The notes beneath the pieces are model-generated. The model was not told where the DNA came from. It saw nothing but the letters and a program-made list of their open reading frames with translations, and searched no databases. Positions 16,441-24,805 of a stretch of DNA of 24,879 nucleotides are shown piece by piece. Where the stretch lies: the NCBI GenBank assembly GCA_937936675.1, contig CALDDL010000363.1, positions 1 through 24,879 on the forward strand. The letters are read 5' to 3'. Numbering within the stretch: position 1 is the first letter of the stretch; the number at the start of each line of letters is the position of its first letter. The position numbers and the translations under genes were made by a program. Source of the DNA: an uncultured bacterium. Its GTDB lineage: Bacteria; Bacteroidota; Ignavibacteria; Ignavibacteriales; Melioribacteraceae.

Positions 16441-18441
16441 CTATTTTACAAATAACATCTTCTTGACTGCTGAGAACTTTCCGGCTTGTATCTTATAGAT
16501 ATAAAGCCCGGTGGCGAGACCAGCGGCATCAAAGCTGACGCTATGATTGCCGACAGAAAGCTCTTCATTAACCAGGGTAGCGACTTCTTGGCCTAAAACA
16601 TTATAGACTCTAAGAAGAACCTGGCTTGAGCGAGGAAGAGAGAAGTTAATCGTAGTGGAAGGATTGAACGGATTGGGGTAATTCTGAGCCAGAGCATACT
16701 CTGCAGGAATGTTGAATTCATCTTCAACCCCTGTCGGATTATCTACTCTGACTATGAAACTATCTACTGCTAAGTCTTGACCATCGGTAACCATAATTTT
16801 TATATCATAGCTACCTAATTGGCTGCCAATATACTTGAACAAACCGGTGGTAGAATCGATACTGGCGCCTTGACCAGCTACGCTAAAACGTAAACTATCC
16901 CCATCAGGATCCATGGCTTCTACTTGGAAAGAAACCAAGCTATCAGGATGAGTAAACAGCGTATCCGGCTTATTAACAATAACAGGCGGATTATTAACAA
17001 CCGTGTCTGCGATGTTAAAAGTTATGAGCCAACGTTTAGCTACACATGTGCTTATTTTAACAGGAATAAACCCACCCGGAGGCACATGACGAGATAAATT
17101 CATGGAGCTGTAATTTTGGGCCACCACAGAAGTGTCGGGTAAAGATTTAACTCTAAAAGTAATTTTTTTTCCATTCTTTAGTTTTAACTCTCCACCATCC
17201 ACACTGCAAATTGCATTTCTACTATATTGATATAATACTTCGTTGTTATCACCCATAAATATTCCACTTATGGGATCATAAAGTAAAAATTCAACGGATG
17301 AAAAATCATCTGCACTAATATAATCACTAATATCGAATAGAACCGAATAATTACCATCATCATTATGTCTATTAAAATATAAATAATTATAATTACTGCT
17401 ATTTACCGGACTGGAACCATTAACTTTGGTCAACTTTAGAAGATTGTAGTGGCTCATCAACAAAAGCCAATCAGATGTTAAAATATCAACTACATATGGC
17501 GGTGAATTTCTCTGAAAAAGAGTATCAACGAACGGATAATCTAGACGCTCTCTCTCCATTCCGCTGATAAAATTATTTAAATCTAACTGCACAACAGCTT
17601 CTGGAATATGATTAAATTTTTCATTCAACAAAAATTTAGCTGCCTGCTGGTTGCCGCTATATCCAGAAAAGAACCAGTTAAAATCAAGATAAAAATATCC
17701 TTGATTGCCAAACGATGGCCCAAAAGAATTAATGCATTTAAACGAACCCATTAATCCAATGTTTTCATCATAACCGGTAACCGCTACTGCGTGGCCACCA
17801 TTCTGATTATTCCAAGGTTCTCCTATATAGCTGTACACTGCTGTGTCTTGACCGTAAAGATTGTTAAAATAATTAAACAAAGTAAAATTCACAGTAAAGC
17901 ATTTACCTTGGTTTAATGAATCTTTTAGCATTTCAATTCTGCCAGCTATAGTCAAAGAGTCTAACATGGTAACCCCATTGTTCTCATCTAGACTATAATT
18001 TATACAGAATTTTGCTTGATTGTCGCCAGAGCGGTAGTTTAAAGCAGACCTTCTAACCTCCAAGGGGGGCATGACATCTGGATCTGACCCTAAATAATTA
18101 AAATCAGAAATTGTGGCCGCACCTTGACTGGTGAGAAAGTATGAACTTAATTCATCCCATCCAGCAAAATGATAGATAGGATCGACTATCTGATTCCAAA
18201 CAAACAGAGGCGAAAACTGATTCTCTTCTAAGTTTGGATTGCGATTTAATGCTCGGTTCCAAATATATGATTTAAGATAGTAAACCATTGAGAAGCTCGT
18301 GCAATTGTTCATAAATTGCTGACGGGCTGGGGGGAACCACTGGGAATTATCCACAACGGTTGGTAACTGCTGCTGCTGCCCCAACAATATGCTGGAGGCA
18401 ATCAGTGAAATGCTGATGACAAACAAACTTAATCGTTTCAT
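16441..18441 (-). CDS. Secreted papain-like (C1A) cysteine peptidase with T9SS sorting domain
   Basis: A 666-residue exported protein. Residues 1-21 form a signal peptide. Residues about 30-260 are a papain-like domain: Cys47 in NNCTSFS, His217 in GGHAVAVTGYD and Asn238 in CINSFGPSFGNQGYF give the expected triad, although the usual Trp after the Cys and in NSW is replaced. An Ig/cadherin-like domain (PPVIVNKPDTLF to DSFIVRVD, about 490-575) precedes the T9SS type A sorting domain (NYPNPFNPSTTINF to the C-terminal KKMLFVK), which directs passage through the outer membrane. GGAG precedes the ATG. The unit is flanked by identical 39-bp repeats, and its ends are richer in G+C than its middle. Activity as a protease is inferred, not certain. 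Confidence 0.85.
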   Translation of the reverse strand: MKRLSLFVISISLIASSILLGQQQQLPTVVDNSQWFPPARQQFMNNCTSFSMVYYLKSYIWNRALNRNPNLEENQFSPLFVWNQIVDPIYHFAGWDELSSYFLTSQGAATISDFNYLGSDPDVMPPLEVRRSALNYRSGDNQAKFCINYSLDENNGVTMLDSLTIAGRIEMLKDSLNQGKCFTVNFTLFNYFNNLYGQDTAVYSYIGEPWNNQNGGHAVAVTGYDENIGLMGSFKCINSFGPSFGNQGYFYLDFNWFFSGYSGNQQAAKFLLNEKFNHIPEAVVQLDLNNFISGMERERLDYPFVDTLFQRNSPPYVVDILTSDWLLLMSHYNLLKLTKVNGSSPVNSSNYNYLYFNRHNDDGNYSVLFDISDYISADDFSSVEFLLYDPISGIFMGDNNEVLYQYSRNAICSVDGGELKLKNGKKITFRVKSLPDTSVVAQNYSSMNLSRHVPPGGFIPVKISTCVAKRWLITFNIADTVVNNPPVIVNKPDTLFTHPDSLVSFQVEAMDPDGDSLRFSVAGQGASIDSTTGLFKYIGSQLGSYDIKIMVTDGQDLAVDSFIVRVDNPTGVEDEFNIPAEYALAQNYPNPFNPSTTINFSLPRSSQVLLRVYNVLGQEVATLVNEELSVGNHSVSFDAAGLATGLYIYKIQAGKFSAVKKMLFVK

Positions 18442-18454
18442 GATTAACTCCTTA

Positions 18455-18493
18455 TTTATTTCCTATAATGCATATTATAAGCAATACATAAAC
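18455..18493. repeat. 39-bp direct repeat, copy 2
   Basis: Identical to copy 1. On the minus strand it ends only 13 bp before the peptidase start codon, directly followed by the ribosome-binding site, so any promoter for that gene must lie in or before the repeat. Confidence 0.95.
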
Positions 18494-18495
18494 AA

Positions 18496-18526
18496 AAGTC
18501 ACCCGAAAGTACGATGACTTTTCGGG
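18496..18526 (-). terminator. Hairpin after the membrane-anchored unknown gene
   Basis: TCACCCGAAAG pairs with CTTTTCGGGTGA with one bulged T. Read on the minus strand it is followed by CTTTTGTTTATG, the first bases of repeat copy 2, giving a T tract. Confidence 0.7.
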
Positions 18527-18567
18527 TGAATTACTTTAAGAATCAATATTAGTGCTTTTTGATTTCC

Positions 18568-19182
18568 TTATGCACATGGTAACTCTTCTAAGTGTGATTT
18601 TTTTTGCCTGTAAGTTTTCAGTGGTTCATATTCGCTGAAATGTGGCATTCTGCTTTCTAGCTCATGCATTGCTAAAATAGCAACATTTCTCGATTTAGCC
18701 CAGAGAATTTTCTTTTTCATTACTACTTCAGCCCATGGAATAAAATCTTGAAAGTGCTTATCCTTTGATGGATCATAGTAGGGTTTAACTGTTTCCCCTC
18801 TTGCTGCCTTATCGCTATTTACACAAGCTATAGCGATTTCAGTAGCGAGTAAGTTTACTACTCTCACTATTTCGTCTTGAGTACCCGTTTGGTCTATTTT
18901 TTCGAGTTCTACCGAAAAATATTCCAGAACCTTGTATTTTAGATCGTTGAAAATTCTCTGCTTTTCTACTTCTACTGCTCTATTTTTATTTTTTTCTTCC
19001 CAATCTTTTTTTTCTTGTTCTTCCTTTTGTTTTTTCTCTCTCTTTTTCTTAGGAAAAATCAAGTAAAAAAACCATTTGATGGGATTGAACTCAAGTAAAA
19101 TACAGTAGAAAATAAATACGAGTGCAGATAAAATAATAAGCAACTCGGTTAAAAATTGTTTTAACACTTCTGACTCTAACAT
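18568..19182 (-). CDS. Membrane-anchored protein of unknown function
   Basis: A 204-residue protein with a hydrophobic N-terminal segment (about residues 10-30, a second weaker one at 34-43), then a highly charged Lys/Glu stretch (44-72, probable coiled coil) and a soluble domain from about 75 onward with a NLLATEIAIACVN helix and a PHFSEYEPLKTYRQKK end. I recognise no family. The start has a strong AGGAGG six bases upstream. Just before that lies a 5-bp GC hairpin, and before it repeat copy 3. It is the middle unit of the repeat-separated array. Confidence 0.7.
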   Translation of the reverse strand: MLESEVLKQFLTELLIILSALVFIFYCILLEFNPIKWFFYLIFPKKKREKKQKEEQEKKDWEEKNKNRAVEVEKQRIFNDLKYKVLEYFSVELEKIDQTGTQDEIVRVVNLLATEIAIACVNSDKAARGETVKPYYDPSKDKHFQDFIPWAEVVMKKKILWAKSRNVAILAMHELESRMPHFSEYEPLKTYRQKKSHLEELPCA

Positions 19183-19194
19183 TTTGTTCCTCCT

Positions 19195-19209
19195 CGGCGT
19201 TCATCGCCG
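19195..19209 (-). promoter_or_regulatory. Hairpin abutting the ribosome-binding site
   Basis: CGGCG / CGCCG with a 5-nt loop ends right where AGGAGG of the downstream gene begins. It could affect ribosome access, or stabilise the mRNA 5' end. Function is not shown by the sequence. Confidence 0.4.
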
Positions 19210-19210
19210 A

Positions 19211-19249
19211 ATTTCCTATAATGCATATTATAAGCAATACATAAACAAA
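19211..19249. repeat. 39-bp direct repeat, copy 3
   Basis: Identical to copies 1 and 2, between the stop of the 285-residue unknown and the start of the membrane-anchored unknown. Flanking bases differ from those at the other copies, so the identity ends sharply at both sides. Confidence 0.95.
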
Positions 19250-19264
19250 AAGACCGGAATTGGA

Positions 19265-20122
19265 TTAAATTGAGGCGTATTTGCGTCTATGAGGAACAGA
19301 AGTTCTCGGTGCCGGCATAATTACCTCATATATTTTCCAAATTCCATCTACTTTTCGTAAAATGTATCTTTGCCTTGTCGTTTCTCTATATGGAAATGTA
19401 TATACACTTTTTTTTGTATCCCACCACCTTAAATACCAATACTCAATTGTGGATACATATAACTCTCTATTCTTTATATCTTTAACCTTAATATCTAGAA
19501 TTCTCTTAGTAGAAGGATTCATGAAATTATTAATGACCCATCCTCTTTCGATATGGCGGTTAATTATATGAAGTATTTCTCTTTTTGCCGGACCGTTAAG
19601 ACAATACCAATTATTCAATAAGTCATCTGAAATTATTTGAGGAATTGTTCGATAAGCTTCAAATTCAATATCAACTGCTTCTGCTATTATTCTCTCAATA
19701 TAGTCTTTAATATCGCGTTTTGTTAATCCATTTGTTAGAGAATTTGTATTAACTACTTTTCTTATTAATACCGAATACCCATTCACAGATGGATAAGATT
19801 CGTTTACTTCAAAAAAAATATTTTTTAATTCTTTCTTATGAATTAATTTAAAAACATATTCTATTTTTCGACCGGGTTTGAGGTAAAAATTTTTTAATTT
19901 ATTTTCAATCTCGAATTTTAATTGGGCAAGTTTTGTAGCAGGTTCACTGAAGTATTTTGATTTGTAATTCGGATTAAAGAGCAATCCAATACAATCATTA
20001 AAAAATAACCACTGATTAGATTTTGTTTTGGTGATAACCGCACGATTATTAAATAACGCCCTTTGTTCTTGTTGAATTTCATTTTCTAAAACAGCAATTT
20101 CGTCTAAAGACAAAAATTCCAT
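19265..20122 (-). CDS. Hypothetical protein with a possible NTF2-like C-terminal domain
   Basis: No family is recognised. The ATG at 20122 is chosen because GGAGTT stands seven bases upstream; an in-frame start at 20182 would add 20 residues without a ribosome-binding signal. The 285-residue protein starts with a helical region rich in Glu/Gln, with no signal peptide or membrane span. The last ~110 residues alternate strands with a helix pair: ILHIINRHIERGW, STIEYWYLRWW, then RQRYILRKVDGIWKIYEV. That pattern is common to NTF2-like or IMS-type small domains but is weak evidence. It is divergently transcribed from the RT-Cas1 operon, 104 bp away from its first ATG. Confidence 0.65.
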   Translation of the reverse strand: MEFLSLDEIAVLENEIQQEQRALFNNRAVITKTKSNQWLFFNDCIGLLFNPNYKSKYFSEPATKLAQLKFEIENKLKNFYLKPGRKIEYVFKLIHKKELKNIFFEVNESYPSVNGYSVLIRKVVNTNSLTNGLTKRDIKDYIERIIAEAVDIEFEAYRTIPQIISDDLLNNWYCLNGPAKREILHIINRHIERGWVINNFMNPSTKRILDIKVKDIKNRELYVSTIEYWYLRWWDTKKSVYTFPYRETTRQRYILRKVDGIWKIYEVIMPAPRTSVPHRRKYASI

Positions 20123-20226
20123 TTTTTTAACTCCAATAATAAAATCCAATTGTAGTTTAATAAATTTTACTGATTGAATCAAGATTTATTTTATTTCATT
20201 TTAGTACTAGCAATTTGGAGGCAAAA

Positions 20227-20574
20227 ATGTACAAATGTCATTTAACAGGTTTAGTCCTTGACCAAGAGACAGCATATATTCTTGATCTCAAAAATGCAAT
20301 TGAATTATCAAAAGCATTACTTGAAAAATATAATGAATTAAAAAAAATTATCGATGAATATGGAAAAGTAGAATCATTTAAAAAAATACGATTTGGAACA
20401 GCCGTTACTATACGGCGAAATAAATATTTTTGTAAAATAATTGCAGAAATGTATAATTCAACCTTTTCTAATAATGAACTTTTTATACCATTAAAAGATC
20501 ATTTAGAGAAACAACAAAATCAGATTGCTACTTTGGATATGTTTCATAAGAAAAAGAAGAGGAAAAGAAAATGA
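20227..20574 (+). CDS. Small protein of unknown function, first gene of the RT-Cas1 operon
   Basis: A 115-residue protein starting MYKCHLTGLVLD, with a long amphipathic helix (about 22-45), an IRFGTAVTIRRNKYF strand region, and a very basic end, KKKKRKRK, suggesting nucleic-acid contact. GGAGG at 20217-20221 selects the ATG at 20227 over an in-frame TTG at 20215. Its TGA overlaps the ATG of the RT-Cas1 gene (ATGA), so the two are almost certainly co-translated. It is not Cas2-like: too different in pattern and lacking the first-strand Asp. I do not recognise it. Confidence 0.7.
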   Translation: MYKCHLTGLVLDQETAYILDLKNAIELSKALLEKYNELKKIIDEYGKVESFKKIRFGTAVTIRRNKYFCKIIAEMYNSTFSNNELFIPLKDHLEKQQNQIATLDMFHKKKKRKRK

Positions 20575-23500
20575 ATAGTTCATCAAATATAACCACTGTC
20601 ATATCGTCCCAATATAATGCAATTGAAGTTGTCTATCGGAAAATATTTTTACATAATAATTTTCCCGGAGTAATTATTTTAAACGATTATAATGGAAGAG
20701 GCTCAATTTTCCTAACAAAATATAATAAAATGAATTTACTCGATAGAAAAATTCATTGGTTTGATTTAGCAAATAGAGTTCATACACAAAGGTTTTATGA
20801 ACTTTGTTTTACTCCACATTCAAAAGAAATATTAAAAAGAATTTTTAGCGTTTTTACCAGTGCTGCGAATGTAAATATTTCCGATAAAATTGTTGAATGG
20901 TTTTCTGATCTATCGGTAAAACTATCAAGATATCACGATATAAGCATGTCGGGACTATTAAAAATATTGTCTCAACCCAATATTAAAAAACTATGTATTG
21001 ATTCTAAAATTAATATGAAAGACATAGATAATTTTCAGAACTCAATTCTATGGTGCTTAAAATTTCCATCAGTATATTCTTTTTTTGAAGGGGTAAATTC
21101 TTTCAGATTAGAAAAATTATTTTCTCAAAAAACTGTAATATGGATTGAAAATTTCGATACTAGTAATGAAATATTGGAAAATCTTATTATATGTAAATTA
21201 ATGGATATAATAGTAGAGAATGCAATGAAAAACTACTTTTTGATTAGTCCTGATTCAAAACTGGAATTTACAATAGTCCATATTTGTACACCAAATTACC
21301 TCCCTTTATATTTCCCTGAATGGTCATTAAGTAGTTCAAAAAATATAAAACATATTAATATTCTTAGAATAAAAAATTCTCAAATCTTAAATCATAATTA
21401 TATAGAATGGATTAATAAATCAGACACAATTTGGATTGTAGGTAAAATCGATTTTGAAAATCCAATACAATCATGTAATTGGTTAAACAATGAAGAGATC
21501 GAAAGGATAAAAAATCTTGAAGAGGGAAAAATTTGGATTAAATCAAATAGAATTGGTAAAGGTATTACAGTATCACAAAAATCAAGTATTAATATTGAAG
21601 ATATTCATTTAGGACGATATCTTAATGCAATGAGTAATTTAAACAAGCATATAACATCTGTTCGTCAAATATCTTCGGAACTTGATTCTTTAAAAGTTGT
21701 AAAGAAAAATTACATGAACTTATATGAAAAATTATGCGATATCGATTTTTTAAGATTAGGTTGGGATAGAGTTAAGATGGCAAATAAAAATTCCTTTGGT
21801 GTAGATGGGATTAGTATAAAAGATTTTAAAAACACACTAGAACTGGAATTATTGAAACTTCATAATGAATTAATAAATAAAACATATCGATGTAAACCAT
21901 TAAAAAAAATATTAATAGAAAAACCCGATGGAGGCGAAAGAGAAATTGGTGTTGCTTGTATTCGAGACAGAGTTCTTATAACATGTTGTTTAATTTTATT
22001 GGAGCCTTATTTTGAACCACATTTTAGTAATTATAGTTTCGCTTTTAGACCCAGGAGAAATCCTCATCAAGCAATTTCTTTAATTAGAAGTAGGATTAAA
22101 ATGGGTTTTGAATGGGCAATGGTTGCTGATATTAAAGATTGCTTTGGAACGATTGAACATAATATCCTAAAAGATCTTCTTTGCAAAACGATTCAAGACG
22201 AAGAAATTATAAATCTTATTTTTCATTGGATAGAAGTGGAGGTTCTAGAATTTAAAGAACTTATTCCCACACTTGTAGGAATTCCTCTTGGCGAGTCACT
22301 GTCTCCTCTACTTTCAAATATTTATCTTGATTTACTGGATAAGCATTTGGAATATTTAGAAATTTGTTTTGTAAGATATGCAGACGACATAGTAATTCAA
22401 GCAAAAACAAAAAAGGATTGCGAAAATGCACTAAATATATTGGAAAATTTTCTAAGCGATGTGCTCCAAATGAAGTTAAAAAACGAGAAAACAAAAATTG
22501 TAAATATTCATGATGGTCTGGAATATTTAGGATTCAAAATATGGGGTAATGATTTATTAATACGTGAAAAAAAGATTAACCTAGTAAATGATGTAATGAA
22601 AAAATATATTGATCAAATGGCTATTAATAAAAATTCACTTCAGCAGATATTAATACTAAATGAAAAAATAAATTCTACAGTACGAGGGTTTAGAAATTAT
22701 TTTCATGTAAATAATGAATCGTTAATAAAAAATCAATTTGAAGTGCTCGATGGACAGATCGATAATTATTCTAAAATGATATTACCGGTAAATATATCTG
22801 ATGATCCTATGTGGATTTGCAGAGAAAGATTTAGTTCATTAATGAACAATGAAAATAATGAAATTGCCGAAAAAGAGACTGCCATTAGAGCAAATAGTTC
22901 CGGAAATAGTTATCCCACAGAGAATGCTTTCGCTCATATTCCTCAAGAGTTTTTAGAAACATTATCTGAAGAGAAAAAGTCAATTATTCTTGATGATGAT
23001 TTATCAACCGATACCAATACTTCTATCAAAGATTCTGTCTTTGAAGTTGACAGGAGATTATTCATTCTTACTCATGGCAGTTATCTTATGAATGAAGAAG
23101 AAGAACTTGTAGTAAAGAGAAAAAAGAAGGAAATCTATCGACATAAAATAAAAGAATTAGGATTAGTATATTTAGAGGGGCGGGGTATGAATATTTCTGT
23201 AAATCTTCAATTAAAATTAGCAGAATATAATATTCCAATTGTATTTGCTTCATCAATTGGAAGTCCTTTAGCTGTTGTGAATACTATTGTATCTACAAAA
23301 GCATATTTAAGAAAATTACAAGTAACTAGAAGGGATGATAATGATGTGTTAAAATGTGGACTGCAAATGCTAAACGCAAAAGTAAAAAATCAGGCTTCAC
23401 TATTAAAATATTTTTATAAATATAAAAAAAGAAAAGAAAGTTCATTAATTGAGGTGAATAAAGATATTGGAAGTATTGAGGAATTAGCAAAAAAAATTTT

Positions 23501-24053
23501 AGATGCCGATACTTCAAGTGAAGATATACGTATGCGAGTAATGGGTTATGAAGGACATGCTGCATCTATTTATTGGCAAAACATAAAAAAATTAGTACCA
23601 TCAAAATATGATTTTACCGGTAGATTTACACGTTCTGCTGAAGATATAATAAACCAATGCTTTAATTATGTATATGGAATTTTATATGGTGAAGTTTGGC
23701 GAGCGATTGTAAAATCTGGTTTAGACCCTTATTTCGGTTTAATTCATGGCTCTCAAAGAGATGGCGGTAGTATGGTATTTGATATTATTGAAGAATTCAG
23801 AGCTCCTTTTGCTGACAGAATAGTAGTTAGTTTATTAGGCAGAGGTTTTATTCCAAAAAGTAATAACATCGGATTATTAAAAAACTATTGTAAAAAAATA
23901 TTAGCAACAACTTTTTCTAAAAGGTGGCATACGAAAATAAAATGGCATTCTTTAGAAATTTCTCCCGCTCAAATTCTCGATTTTCAAGCGAGGTCAATTA
24001 CCAAGTTATTAGTAAAAGAGGGAAATTATTTGCCATTTAAAATGAAATGGTAA
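20571..24053 (+). CDS. cas1: Reverse transcriptase-Cas1 fusion with large N-terminal domain
   Basis: A 1160-residue protein with three parts. Residues 1 to about 370 are an unassigned region. Residues about 385-700 are a group II-intron-like reverse transcriptase: GVDG at 410-413, ADIKDCF with Asp520, GIPLGESLSP at 570-579, YADD at 603-606, then EYLGFKIWG. Residues about 827-1160 are a full-length Cas1: Glu994 in GYEGHAASIYW, His1059 in LIHGSQRDGG, and Asp1071/Glu1074 in FDIIEEFR, the metal-binding set of the spacer integrase. Known RT-Cas1 fusions acquire CRISPR spacers, some from RNA, together with Cas2. Here no cas2, array or effector is seen in the window. The N-terminal part is not Cas6-like; by pattern it resembles a degenerate VirD4/HerA-type ATPase. 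Both catalytic centres look intact. Confidence 0.93.
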   Translation: MNSSSNITTVISSQYNAIEVVYRKIFLHNNFPGVIILNDYNGRGSIFLTKYNKMNLLDRKIHWFDLANRVHTQRFYELCFTPHSKEILKRIFSVFTSAANVNISDKIVEWFSDLSVKLSRYHDISMSGLLKILSQPNIKKLCIDSKINMKDIDNFQNSILWCLKFPSVYSFFEGVNSFRLEKLFSQKTVIWIENFDTSNEILENLIICKLMDIIVENAMKNYFLISPDSKLEFTIVHICTPNYLPLYFPEWSLSSSKNIKHINILRIKNSQILNHNYIEWINKSDTIWIVGKIDFENPIQSCNWLNNEEIERIKNLEEGKIWIKSNRIGKGITVSQKSSINIEDIHLGRYLNAMSNLNKHITSVRQISSELDSLKVVKKNYMNLYEKLCDIDFLRLGWDRVKMANKNSFGVDGISIKDFKNTLELELLKLHNELINKTYRCKPLKKILIEKPDGGEREIGVACIRDRVLITCCLILLEPYFEPHFSNYSFAFRPRRNPHQAISLIRSRIKMGFEWAMVADIKDCFGTIEHNILKDLLCKTIQDEEIINLIFHWIEVEVLEFKELIPTLVGIPLGESLSPLLSNIYLDLLDKHLEYLEICFVRYADDIVIQAKTKKDCENALNILENFLSDVLQMKLKNEKTKIVNIHDGLEYLGFKIWGNDLLIREKKINLVNDVMKKYIDQMAINKNSLQQILILNEKINSTVRGFRNYFHVNNESLIKNQFEVLDGQIDNYSKMILPVNISDDPMWICRERFSSLMNNENNEIAEKETAIRANSSGNSYPTENAFAHIPQEFLETLSEEKKSIILDDDLSTDTNTSIKDSVFEVDRRLFILTHGSYLMNEEEELVVKRKKKEIYRHKIKELGLVYLEGRGMNISVNLQLKLAEYNIPIVFASSIGSPLAVVNTIVSTKAYLRKLQVTRRDDNDVLKCGLQMLNAKVKNQASLLKYFYKYKKRKESSLIEVNKDIGSIEELAKKILDADTSSEDIRMRVMGYEGHAASIYWQNIKKLVPSKYDFTGRFTRSAEDIINQCFNYVYGILYGEVWRAIVKSGLDPYFGLIHGSQRDGGSMVFDIIEEFRAPFADRIVVSLLGRGFIPKSNNIGLLKNYCKKILATTFSKRWHTKIKWHSLEISPAQILDFQARSITKLLVKEGNYLPFKMKW

Positions 24054-24091
24054 TTTATTAGGATATTATAAATCACTTTTTCAAATGGAGA

Positions 24092-24120
24092 GTTTAATTG
24101 TAGTGGTAACTACATTTGCA
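24092..24120. repeat. Dyad after RT-Cas1, possible lone CRISPR-like repeat
   Basis: TGTAGT (24099-24104), GGTA, ACTACA (24109-24114), preceded by GTTTAAT. It looks like the stem of a CRISPR repeat, but only one copy is present, and there is no T tract to make it a good terminator. Confidence 0.3.
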
Positions 24121-24181
24121 CGAGCAATCTGTTTATGAAAATCATAAAGAAGAAATTATTTTAAAGATTTTTTGTAACTCC

Positions 24182-24805
24182 TTATAATTTATTTAGACCA
24201 TTGAAAATAATATTATACATTTTTACTCCTGAACCAGTCATGCAATCTATTGATGCATCAATAAATAAATTCTGCCCATTCACAATTTTTAGTGCTTCGT
24301 TGTAATCGATATAGTCATAACCATTATAACTTGTTATCATATCAAAAAATAATCTGATTATTCTTCCATTAAATTCCGGGAAAGGGTGCAATGCATTCAG
24401 CTCACATAGATAATATGCTAGTCTTAATGAAAAGTCTTTTTTTGGTTTTTGAGAGTAATCTTTAAGATAGTTTTCCGCTTTGAATTGATTAAAAATTGAT
24501 TCAGACATAACGTGTAGATTCTTAGAAGGGCAAAATACTATGTATCCTTTTGAAATATCAAAATTTCTATATTGACCCGCAAATTCATAGAGACTACTAA
24601 AAGTCTTTCTATGCAACCTCAATAAATATTTTTCATTAAAAACGGTTTTTATATCTAATTTATTATGAAAAAACTCATAACTTTTTAATAATAAATCTCT
24701 TTCAATTTTTTCAAGTTCAATTTTGTTCCTAATATTCAATTTATTAATTGGAATATCAGAATCTTCATAATAAATACTACTATATGAAGAAGAATATTTT
24801 GACAT
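24182..24805 (-). CDS. Fic domain protein, probable toxin
   Basis: A 207-residue Fic-fold protein. The N-terminal helices are followed by LLRLHRKTFSSLYEFAGQYR (about 61-80), a β-hairpin region and the Fic motif HPFPEFNGR at residues 140-148. Fic enzymes transfer AMP or other phosphate groups to target proteins; His140 is the catalytic base and Asn146/Arg148 bind phosphates. The usual Gly at position 145 is Phe here. The stop of an upstream gene overlaps the ATG as TAATG, which fits a class I Fic toxin with its antitoxin encoded just upstream. It is convergent with the RT-Cas1 gene and 128 bp from it. Confidence 0.85.
   Translation of the reverse strand: MSKYSSSYSSIYYEDSDIPINKLNIRNKIELEKIERDLLLKSYEFFHNKLDIKTVFNEKYLLRLHRKTFSSLYEFAGQYRNFDISKGYIVFCPSKNLHVMSESIFNQFKAENYLKDYSQKPKKDFSLRLAYYLCELNALHPFPEFNGRIIRLFFDMITSYNGYDYIDYNEALKIVNGQNLFIDASIDCMTGSGVKMYNIIFNGLNKL

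Noticed and set aside
16313..19249. Integron attC cassette array
   Set aside because: The repeats lack RYYYAAC/GTTRRRY core sites, are identical rather than variable, and the nearby recombinase lacks integron-integrase features.
20571..21680. Cas6 as the N-terminal domain of the RT-Cas1 protein
   Set aside because: No ferredoxin-like repeat with the terminal glycine-rich loop is visible, and the segment is longer than a Cas6 domain.
21700..22760. Group II intron or diversity-generating retroelement
   Set aside because: The RT is in frame with Cas1, has no maturase/HNH tail, and no intron RNA, template repeat or variable repeat is seen.
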